DNA of 5,741 nucleotides, taken from positions 1-5,741 of the forward strand of contig CAMPIP010000151.1 in NCBI GenBank assembly GCA_946886425.1, in the 5' to 3' direction. Of the stretch, positions 1-5,242 are shown one piece after another. The first letter of the stretch is position 1; every line of letters starts with the position of its first letter. The notes beneath the pieces were generated by a model. The model saw only the letters and a program-made list of their open reading frames with translations, did no database searches and was not told the DNA's origin. This stretch comes from an uncultured Actinomycetes bacterium. GTDB lineage: Bacteria > Actinomycetota > Thermoleophilia > Solirubrobacterales > 70-9. The translations under genes were made by a program, and so were the position numbers.

Positions 1-1740
1 GCCGACGATCACGCCCGGGTGGGCCTCGAGCTGCTTGGCGACGTCGGCGCCGCGATCGCCCAGGAGCAGGTCAACAAGCAGGTCGAGAGCGACCTGCGGA
101 CCGCCGAGATGCTCGCCTTCCCACTGCTCTTCCTGCTCTCGCTGCTGTTCTTCCGCAGCCTCGTCGCGGCGCTGCTGCCGTTGATGATCGGCGGCCTGGC
201 GATCGTCGGCACCTTCCTGATCCTCCGCCTCGCCTCCGAGTTCGGCTCGATCTCGATCTTCGCGCTCAACCTGACCACGGCGCTGGGACTGGGGCTGGCG
301 ATCGACTACAGCCTCTTCGTCGTCTCCCGCTACCGCGAGGAGATCGCCAAGAGCGGGCCGGGGCTGACGGCGATGCGGCGGGTGCTGGCGACCTCCGGGC
401 GGACCGTCTTCTTCTCATCGTTGACGGTCGCGGCGGCACTCGCCTCGCTGCTCGTCTTCCCGCAGCGATTCCTCTACTCGATGGGGCTCGGCGGCGCTCT
501 GGTCGCCCTGTTCGCGGCGCTGATCTCGCTGACCGTGCTGCCGGCGGTGCTGACCCTGCTCGGCACCCGCGTCAACGCCGGCGCCCCGAAGTTCCTGCAT
601 CGCCGCGCCGAGGCCGACGCCCGGCCCGACGAGCAGGGCTTCTGGTACCGGCTCTCGCGCTTCGTGATGCGGCGGCCGGCGCCGATCGCGACCCTCAGCG
701 CCCTCTTCCTGATCGTCCTCGGCCTGCCCTTCCTCGGGATCAAGTTCAACACCGTCGACCCCGGCGTGCTGCCGGAATCGGCGAGCGCCCGGCAGGCCTA
801 CGACACGATCAGCGAGGAGTTCCCGCCCTACCGCGAAACGCCGATCTGGGTCGACGTGGCCGGCGGCGGCCCGGGGGCGGCGGCGCAGGTCGCCAAGCGG
901 GTCGCCGACGTGCCCGGGGTCGCCACGGTGCTGCCGCCGCAGCGCCTGCGCGGCGACGTCACCGCGGTCCAGGCGGTCTCCTCCCACCCCTTCAACTCGG
1001 AGGCCAGCCAGAGCACCGTTGAAGCGATCCGGCAGCTGCGGGCGCCGCCCGGGGCGACGGTGCTGGTCAGCGGCGCCACCGCCGACTTCGTCGACCTGCA
1101 GAGCAGCCTGGTCAGCCACCTGCCAATCGTGCTGGCGATCATCGTCATCGCCACCCTGGTCATCCTCTTCCTGATGACCGGCTCGGTGGTGTTGCCGATC
1201 AAGTCGCTGCTGATGAACTTCCTCAACCTCACGGCCGTGTTCGGCCTGCTGGTCTTCATCTTCCAGGACGGCCGGCTGGAAGGGGTGCTGGACTACTCCA
1301 GCCCGGGGGCGCTCGAGCAGACGATGCCGATCCTGCTCTTCGCGGTCGCCTTCGGGCTCTCCACCGACTACGCGGTCTTCCTGCTCTCGCGGATCAAGGA
1401 GGCCCGCGACGGCGGCGCCTCGGACTCCGAGAGCGTCGCGATCGGGCTGGAGCGGACGGGGCGGATCGTCACCGCGGCGGCGCTGCTGTTCGCGGTCGCG
1501 ATGGGCGCCTTCGCGACCTCGCAGATCATCTTCATCAAGGAGAACGGCGTCGGCACGGCGCTGGCGGTGCTGATCGACGCCAGTATCGTCCGCGCCCTCT
1601 TGGTGCCTTCGCTGATGGAGCTGCTCGGCAAGTGGAACTGGTGGGCGCCGGCGCCGCTGCGGCGCCTACACGCGCGGATCGGGATCAGCGAGACCGGTCC
1701 CCCTCCCCCCTCCCGCGACCCCGAGCCGGAGGGCGCGTGA
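1..1740 (+). CDS. MMPL/RND-family membrane transporter, C-terminal part (5' end outside window)
   Basis: The reading frame is open from the first base, so the GTG at 19 is not a convincing start; about 579 residues are visible, and family members usually run over 700. The missing part would hold TM1 and most of the first extracytoplasmic domain. Counting from the first codon, hydrophobic segments lie near 37-52, 56-78, 85-110, 136-152, 157-187 and 226-247. A soluble extracytoplasmic domain follows (about 248-370), then a second membrane block near 373-392, 400-420, 440-465, 485-507 and 515-540. Each half carries the MMPL-type Asp-Tyr pair in a Gly-rich helix (LAIDYSLFVVSRYREE, Asp101-Tyr102; GLSTDYAVFLLSRIKEA, Asp456-Tyr457), residues linked to proton coupling in this family. 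The tail LLGKWNWWAP is also typical, followed by a Pro-rich cytoplasmic end. MMPL proteins export lipids or other hydrophobic molecules using the proton gradient; the substrate cannot be read here. The family call is firm, the substrate unknown. Confidence 0.93.
   Translation, partial: ADDHARVGLELLGDVGAAIAQEQVNKQVESDLRTAEMLAFPLLFLLSLLFFRSLVAALLPLMIGGLAIVGTFLILRLASEFGSISIFALNLTTALGLGLAIDYSLFVVSRYREEIAKSGPGLTAMRRVLATSGRTVFFSSLTVAAALASLLVFPQRFLYSMGLGGALVALFAALISLTVLPAVLTLLGTRVNAGAPKFLHRRAEADARPDEQGFWYRLSRFVMRRPAPIATLSALFLIVLGLPFLGIKFNTVDPGVLPESASARQAYDTISEEFPPYRETPIWVDVAGGGPGAAAQVAKRVADVPGVATVLPPQRLRGDVTAVQAVSSHPFNSEASQSTVEAIRQLRAPPGATVLVSGATADFVDLQSSLVSHLPIVLAIIVIATLVILFLMTGSVVLPIKSLLMNFLNLTAVFGLLVFIFQDGRLEGVLDYSSPGALEQTMPILLFAVAFGLSTDYAVFLLSRIKEARDGGASDSESVAIGLERTGRIVTAAALLFAVAMGAFATSQIIFIKENGVGTALAVLIDASIVRALLVPSLMELLGKWNWWAPAPLRRLHARIGISETGPPPPSRDPEPEGA
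1728..1733 (+). promoter_or_regulatory. Ribosome binding site deciding the thioesterase GTG start
   Basis: GGAGGG lies inside the last codons of the transporter gene, 3 bases before the GTG at 1737. The spacing is short (4 bases if GGAGG is taken as the core), but it is the only purine-rich match near the junction. It supports GTG 1737 over the in-frame ATG at 1632, which lies over 100 bases inside the transporter gene. Confidence 0.6.
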
Positions 1741-2567
1741 GCGAGAGCGCCGGCGCGGCGACGCTGCCGGGCTTCGACGCCGACACCGCGGTCGCGCCGC
1801 TCGGCGGCAACCGCTTCGGCGCCGAGATGAGCGAACGCTGGTGGGTCGGGCGCGGGCCGAACGGCGGCTACGTCGCCGCGGTGGTGCTGCGGGCGATCCT
1901 GGCCGCCACCGGTGAGGCGCGACCGCCGCGCTCTCTGACCGTCCACTACCCGCGGGCGCCGAAGGCCGGCCCGGTCGAGCTGGTGGTGGAGATCGAGCGC
2001 GAAGGCAGCCGGGCGAGCTTCGTCTCCGCCCGCATGGAGCAGGGCGGCGAGGTGCAGGCGACGGCGCTGGCCGTGCTCTCCGAGGATTGGGCCGAGGGCG
2101 GCTTCACGGAGCTGGAGATGCCCGACGCCGGCGAGCCGGGAGAGATGCACGCGATCGAGGCCAGCGACCGCCCGGGCGCGCCGCGGATGCTGCAGAACTA
2201 CCTGGTCCGGCCGGCGCTCGGCGAGCCCGCCTTCTCGGGCGGGCCGGCCCGCCACGGCACCTGGATCCGCAGCCGCGAGCCGCGCCTGCTCGACGCCCCG
2301 CTCGCCGCCGCCCTCCTCGACACCTGGTTCCCGGCCCCGTTCGTGCGGGTCGAGACTCCGCGGCCGGCGCCGACGATCGACTACACCGTCCACTTCCGGG
2401 CGCCGCTGCCGCCACCCGGAGCGACTCCGGAGGACGCCTACCTCGCCACCTTCCGGACCGGCCTGGTCCGCGACGGCTTCTTCGAGGAAGACGGCGAGCT
2501 GTGGAGCACGGACGGGACGCTGCTGGCGCAGTCGCGGCAGCTGGCACTGCTGCTCGACCCGGCCTGA
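1737..2567 (+). CDS. Acyl-CoA thioesterase, TesB-like double-hotdog family
   Basis: The protein has 276 residues, close to the usual size for TesB-type enzymes, which hydrolyse acyl-CoA to free fatty acid and CoA in the cytoplasm. The first hotdog (about 20-118) holds WWVGRGPNGGYVAAVVLRAI, the Gly-rich turn and long central helix typical of this fold, then the strand LTVHYPRAP. The second hotdog (about 170-276) holds LLDTWFP, TIDYTVHFRAP and the terminal strand LLAQSRQLALLL. By recalled similarity to E. coli TesB (Asp204, Thr228, Gln278), candidate catalytic residues are Asp195, Thr213 and Gln268; this needs an alignment. No signal peptide or membrane segment is present. The GTG start overlaps the transporter stop as GTGA, so translation is probably coupled, and the neighbour suggests a role in handling acyl groups related to the transported lipid. 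Chain-length preference cannot be told. The family is secure; the physiological role is inferred. Confidence 0.88.
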   Translation: MSESAGAATLPGFDADTAVAPLGGNRFGAEMSERWWVGRGPNGGYVAAVVLRAILAATGEARPPRSLTVHYPRAPKAGPVELVVEIEREGSRASFVSARMEQGGEVQATALAVLSEDWAEGGFTELEMPDAGEPGEMHAIEASDRPGAPRMLQNYLVRPALGEPAFSGGPARHGTWIRSREPRLLDAPLAAALLDTWFPAPFVRVETPRPAPTIDYTVHFRAPLPPPGATPEDAYLATFRTGLVRDGFFEEDGELWSTDGTLLAQSRQLALLLDPA

Positions 2568-2579
2568 GAAGAAGCTCGG
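2568..2579. other. 12-bp convergent gene junction without a clear terminator
   Basis: The thioesterase stop (TGA, 2565-2567) and the stop of the MerR-like gene (TAG on the minus strand, 2580-2582) face each other across 12 bases. A weak stem (GAG 2566-2568 with CTC 2575-2577, plus CC/GG around a bulge) can be drawn, but neither strand has a T-run after it. Transcripts may therefore end inside the opposing gene or by Rho. Confidence 0.6.
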
Positions 2580-3437
2580 CTAGGCGAAGGCCTGGGCGGC
2601 GCGGCGGCGCAGATCGGCATTGAGCATGCCGGTCACCTCACTCGGCCTTTCGCCGGCGGAGGGGACGGCGGCGCCGATCAAGCCGGCGGCGCGGAAACCG
2701 TAGAGGGGGGCGACGAAGCCGAGCTCGCGGATCTTGCGAACCAGCCGCACCGCGTCCTGGGTCTCGGCGCCGGGTCCGCAGAGGACGATCGCGGTCGGGT
2801 CGAGGGCGCCGAGGGCGCGCTCGAGCCGCTCGTCGCCAAGCTCGTTGGAGAGGACGAGGACACGGAAGCCGGCCCGGCGCAGGGCCAGATCGAGCGCCTG
2901 CATGTGGACCTCCTCGGCGTCCTGGCCGTGGCTCGAGTCGAGCAGCAGGATCCCGGCCGGTCGGGACGCGGCGGAGGCGAGGCGGCGGGCGCCGTGCAGC
3001 CATCCGGTCGCCCAGCGGGCCGCGAACTCCAGCTCGGTCTCGCGCTCGGGGTCGGCGGCGAGCCGGTCGATCGCGGGCAGCAGCAGCTCCTCGACGGTCC
3101 GCTCCAGCGGCCGCAGCGCCAGGCTCTCCTCGATCGCCCGGTCGGCGGCAGCCTCGTCAAAGCTCTCGAAAGCGGCAAACAGGGTGCCGCCACTGGCCGG
3201 CGCCGCCTGGCGCTGCCGCGTCAGCTCGATCGCCGAGGAGATGTTCCCCGTCTCGGCGAGAGCGTCGCGCAGCGTCTGCAGCTCGACCAGCTCGTAGTTG
3301 CGGTGGTTTCCGACCGTCCGCTTCGGCGTCGGGAAGCCGTAGCGGCGCTCCCAGCTGCGCAGCGTGTTGGGGCTGACGCCCAGCACTTCGGCAGCGGCGT
3401 TGGTTCGAATCCCTGGCATCTGCGGGGATTCTGGCAC
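2580..3437 (-). CDS. MerR-family transcriptional regulator with B12-binding-like C-terminal domain
   Basis: This 285-residue protein resembles the CarH/LitR architecture. Residues 9-56 form a MerR winged helix-turn-helix: RTNAAAEVLGVSPNTLRSWE, then RRYGFPTPKRTVGNHRNY, where GNHRNY replaces the common GGHRRY wing. Residues 85-155 form a helical region like the cap before cobalamin-binding domains. Residues 162-256 look Rossmann-like, alternating strands and helices (AGILLLD, FRVLVLSNEL, PTAIVLCGPG, VAPLYGF). Features expected of a light-sensing cobalamin protein look weak: the cap position usually reading Glu-His appears as Glu137-Phe138, no Trp sits about ten residues earlier, and the EVH at 176-178 appears shifted against the usual axial-His position. 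The ligand is therefore uncertain. The GTG start at 3435-3437 lacks a strong ribosome site; an in-frame ATG at 3417-3419 (MPGIRTNAA) is an alternative that keeps the whole DNA-binding domain. A palindromic promoter region lies directly upstream. No gene symbol is justified. Confidence 0.87.
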   Translation of the reverse strand: MPESPQMPGIRTNAAAEVLGVSPNTLRSWERRYGFPTPKRTVGNHRNYELVELQTLRDALAETGNISSAIELTRQRQAAPASGGTLFAAFESFDEAAADRAIEESLALRPLERTVEELLLPAIDRLAADPERETELEFAARWATGWLHGARRLASAASRPAGILLLDSSHGQDAEEVHMQALDLALRRAGFRVLVLSNELGDERLERALGALDPTAIVLCGPGAETQDAVRLVRKIRELGFVAPLYGFRAAGLIGAAVPSAGERPSEVTGMLNADLRRRAAQAFA

Positions 3438-3458
3438 CGCATTCTCGGGTTTACATCA

Positions 3459-3487
3459 GTTATGGACAGATTTCGGAAATCTGTCAG
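3459..3487 (-). promoter_or_regulatory. Candidate promoter of the MerR-like gene
   Basis: On the minus strand, CTGACA (3487-3482) matches five of six bases of TTGACA. After exactly 17 bases comes CATAAC (3464-3459), matching four of six of TATAAT. The -10 ends 21 bases before the GTG start, giving a short leader of about 14 bases. The -35 overlaps the stop codon of the upstream GGDEF-like gene. The stretch 3450-3482 is clearly more AT-rich than its surroundings. This is a consensus match by eye, so it is a candidate only; read-through from the upstream gene may also transcribe this gene. Confidence 0.45.
3465..3485. repeat. Perfect 21-bp palindrome, candidate operator
   Basis: Arms GACAGATTTC (3465-3474) and GAAATCTGTC (3476-3485) are exact reverse complements around a single base at 3475. 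The element lies in the 46-bp gap before the MerR-like gene, overlaps the last codon of the GGDEF-like gene, and occupies the spacer and part of the -35 of the candidate promoter. That placement fits a dimeric regulator site, most simply for autoregulation by the MerR-like protein. No T-run follows on either strand, so it is not a good intrinsic terminator. The palindrome is certain; its function is inferred. Confidence 0.7.
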
Positions 3488-4209
3488 CGATCTTGCACAG
3501 CCGCCCGCAGCTGACCGACGCCCACCGGCTGCCCCAGCGCGCGCGCTCGCCACATCGCCGCGTCGGCTTTCTGCAGTAGCTGCTCGGCATCGGCGCCATG
3601 GTCGGGGCAGGCGACGACGCCGGCCGCGACCGTGATTCGCAGGCCGCCGGCCCGCTCCAAATCATCAAGGAGACCAAGCAGCCTCTCCGCCATCTGCACG
3701 CCTTCGACGGTGCGCAGGTTGGGGGCGAGAACGCAGATCGCGTCCTCCTCGAGCGGGAAGGCTTCATCGACGATGCGGATGCTCTCGCGCAGCGCCGCGC
3801 CGAGGATCGCCAGCACCGTCTCCTGGCCACCTCCGTCGCTGCCCTCGCGAGCGCCGGGCCCGGAGGCGTCGAAGACGACCAGCGCGAACGGGTGCCCGTA
3901 GCGCCGGTTGGTCTCCAGCAGCTGCTCGAGCCGGCGCCGCATGTGGCCGGGCTGGTAGAGGCTTGTCAGCTCCTCGCTGGGAGGCGTCGCCCGCGGCGCC
4001 GCCGCGGCGTCAACCGCGGTCGCCGTCACCGAGCCGAACTCCTCGGCGAGGCGCTGGGCCGCCTCGGCGAACTGATCGTGATCGTCTCCCGGGATCTCCT
4101 CGCGCAGCTTCGCCAACAGCGACGCCTGCAACGCCGAGACCTCTCGGGCAATCCGCGCTCCCGCCGAGCCGCGCTGGAAACTGGGGTCTGCCGGGGCCTG
4201 CGTCGCCAT
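3484..4209 (-). CDS. Soluble protein with degenerate GGDEF domain, probably not an active diguanylate cyclase
   Basis: The protein has 241 residues and no signal peptide or membrane segment. Residues 14-60 are predicted helical (ARIAREVSALQASLLAKL, then AEAAQRLAEEF), followed by an Ala/Pro linker to about 80. Residues 81-235 follow the GGDEF fold: LTSLYQPGHMRRRLEQLLE (usually LTGLYNRR), FALVVFDASG (usually LLLDIDHFK), a signature region, RITVAAGVVACPDHG, and LLQKADAAMWRARALGQ (usually AD.AMY.AK..GRN). The GGDEF signature itself appears as EEDAI (154-158), and the second metal-binding Asp after Asp114 is Ser116, so catalysis is unlikely. RIVD at 145-148 sits five residues before it, exactly where the inhibitory-site RxxD normally lies. 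The ATG start (4207-4209) has AAGG 7 bases upstream. It lies 98 bp after recR and 46 bp before the MerR-like gene. The degenerate GGDEF call is good; c-di-GMP binding is only a hypothesis. Confidence 0.82.
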   Translation of the reverse strand: MATQAPADPSFQRGSAGARIAREVSALQASLLAKLREEIPGDDHDQFAEAAQRLAEEFGSVTATAVDAAAAPRATPPSEELTSLYQPGHMRRRLEQLLETNRRYGHPFALVVFDASGPGAREGSDGGGQETVLAILGAALRESIRIVDEAFPLEEDAICVLAPNLRTVEGVQMAERLLGLLDDLERAGGLRITVAAGVVACPDHGADAEQLLQKADAAMWRARALGQPVGVGQLRAAVQDR

Positions 4210-4307
4210 CCCGGGACCTTCGCGAACGCGGCGGACGCCCAGTCGCGCAGAAAGCCGCTATTTGCGACGGGACACCCGTCCAGGACGAATATCCGGGGGC
4301 GAGCCTC
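4210..4307 (-). other. 98-bp gap between recR and the GGDEF-like gene with two small hairpins
   Basis: One perfect stem, GACGGG (4266-4271) with CCCGTC (4275-4280) and a 3-base loop, lies mid-gap. A second, AGCCTC (4302-4307) with GAGGCT (4314-4319), spans the recR stop codon. Neither is followed by a T-run on the minus strand (the mid-gap stem leads into GCAAATAGCGGC), so they are weak terminators at best. I see no convincing -35/-10 pair for the GGDEF-like gene here. The gap is longer than others in this arm, so the downstream genes may be partly uncoupled from dnaX-ybaB-recR. Confidence 0.4.
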
Positions 4308-4910
4308 TCAGCCGAGGCTGCGGCGCCCGGCGAGGGCCTTGCCGAGCGTCACCTCGTCGGCGTGCTCGAGGTCGGCGCCGACCGGCAGCCCGCTGGCGAG
4401 CCGGGTGACCGTCACCTTGCCGCGTAGCTGCTCGGCGATGTGGAGGGCGGTCGCCTCGCCGGTGGTGGTCGGGTTGGTGGCGAGCACCACCTCGTCGACG
4501 CCGCCGCGTTCGACCCGGCCGAGCAGCTCGGCGATCTTGAGGTCCTGGGCGTCGACGCCGTCGATCGGCGAGAGGGCGCCGCCGAGCACGTGGTAGAGGC
4601 CGCGATATTCGTGGGTGCGCTCGATCGGGATCACGTCGCCGGGCTCCTCGACCACGCAGATCGAGGCGCGGTCGCGGTTGGCGTCGGCGCAGATCCGGCA
4701 GACCGGTCCCTCGGCGAGGTTGAAGCACTCCTCGCAGAGACCGACCTTCTCCTTCACCTCGCGGATCGCGTCGCCGAGCGCGAATGCCTCCTCGTCGGGC
4801 GCGCGCAGCAGATGGAAGGCGAGCCGCTGCGCGGTCCGCTGGCCGATCCCGGGCAGCCGCGAGAGCTCGGCGACCAGCCGCGCGAGCGGCGCCGGGCCCT
4901 CGGTGCTCAC
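4308..4910 (-). CDS. recR: Recombination mediator protein RecR
   Basis: The protein has 200 residues, the usual RecR length. RecR works with RecO (and RecF) to load RecA onto SSB-coated single-stranded DNA at gaps, and forms a ring-like tetramer that clamps DNA. The N-terminal helix-hairpin-helix is LSRLPGIGQRTAQRLAFHLL (16-35). A four-cysteine zinc finger follows (Cys59, Cys62, Cys71, Cys74, in LCEECFNLAEGPVCRIC). The Toprim domain runs from about 82 to 175, with ICVVEEPGDV, the conserved THEYRGLYHVLGG and NPTTTGEATALHI. The C-terminal segment LASGLPVGADLEHADEVTLG matches the family's Walker-B-like end. All expected motifs are intact. The GTG start (4908-4910) overlaps the ybaB stop as GTGA, indicating translational coupling. 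Identification rests on motifs and on the conserved dnaX-ybaB-recR order, which reinforce each other. Confidence 0.97.
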   Translation of the reverse strand: MSTEGPAPLARLVAELSRLPGIGQRTAQRLAFHLLRAPDEEAFALGDAIREVKEKVGLCEECFNLAEGPVCRICADANRDRASICVVEEPGDVIPIERTHEYRGLYHVLGGALSPIDGVDAQDLKIAELLGRVERGGVDEVVLATNPTTTGEATALHIAEQLRGKVTVTRLASGLPVGADLEHADEVTLGKALAGRRSLG

Positions 4911-5242
4911 ATCCCCGGCAGGCCGCCGAGGCCGCCGGTGATTCCGCCCATCTTCGACTCGGCCACCTGCTGGGCGGCGCGGATGCCCTCGTTGACCGCG
5001 GCCTGGACCATGTCGGCCAGCATCTCGGCCTCTTCGGGGTCGATCGCCTCGGGGTCGATGACGATCTCCCGCAGGGTCAGGTCGCCGCCGACCTTGACCT
5101 TGACCATTCCGCCGCCGGCGCTGGCCTCGACCACCTCGTCTTTGAGCTGCTCCTGGGCTTTCAGCATCTCGGTCTGCATCTGCTGCGCCTGTTTCATCAG
5201 GGCGTTGACGTCGAACCCCCCGGGACCTCCTCCGCGTGCCAC
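4907..5242 (-). CDS. ybaB: YbaB/EbfC-family nucleoid-associated protein
   Basis: The 111-residue protein has the typical family size. YbaB/EbfC proteins form tweezer-like dimers that bind DNA and help organise the nucleoid; they are almost always encoded between dnaX and recR, as here. The Gly-rich start (MARGGGPGGFDV) leads into NALMKQAQQMQTEMLKAQEQL (14-34), the hallmark first helix. Next come a short strand region with ASAGGGMVKVKVGGD and LREIVIDPEAI, and the last helix around DMVQAAVNEGIRAAQQVAE. The tail is Gly-rich (MGGITGGLGGLPGM). The GTG start at 5240-5242 directly follows the dnaX TAG stop and has a strong ribosome site 8 bases upstream. Its stop overlaps the recR start. A role in DNA repair or replication with RecR is suggested by conserved linkage but not settled for the family. 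Confidence 0.96.
   Translation of the reverse strand: MARGGGPGGFDVNALMKQAQQMQTEMLKAQEQLKDEVVEASAGGGMVKVKVGGDLTLREIVIDPEAIDPEEAEMLADMVQAAVNEGIRAAQQVAESKMGGITGGLGGLPGM

Noticed and set aside
1699..1714. C-rich tract (C5-T-C6-T-C3), possible G-quadruplex on the minus strand
   Set aside because: It encodes the Pro-rich transporter tail and lacks four separated runs of three or more G, so a three-layer quadruplex needs bulges; coding composition explains it.
1632..1736. Upstream ATG extension of the thioesterase gene
   Set aside because: It would overlap the transporter by over 100 bases and adds a compositionally odd stretch with no homology to the family; the GTG at 1737 with its adjacent GGAGGG is a better start.
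1368..2393. Long minus-strand open frame (341 codons) opposite the transporter and thioesterase genes
   Set aside because: Its translation is low-complexity and Arg-rich, it spans the junction of two well-supported genes, and it shows no motif.
3465..3485. Intrinsic terminator for the GGDEF-like gene
   Set aside because: The palindrome can fold in RNA (9-bp stem, 3-base loop), but it starts at the stop codon, has an AT-rich upper stem and no T-run after it on the minus strand; the promoter-like placement is a better explanation.
3598..4596. Long plus-strand open frame (332 codons) opposite recR and the GGDEF-like gene
   Set aside because: It is antisense to two genes with clear family motifs, its translation is Arg/Ala/Gly-rich without any recognisable fold, and such frames are common in GC-rich DNA.
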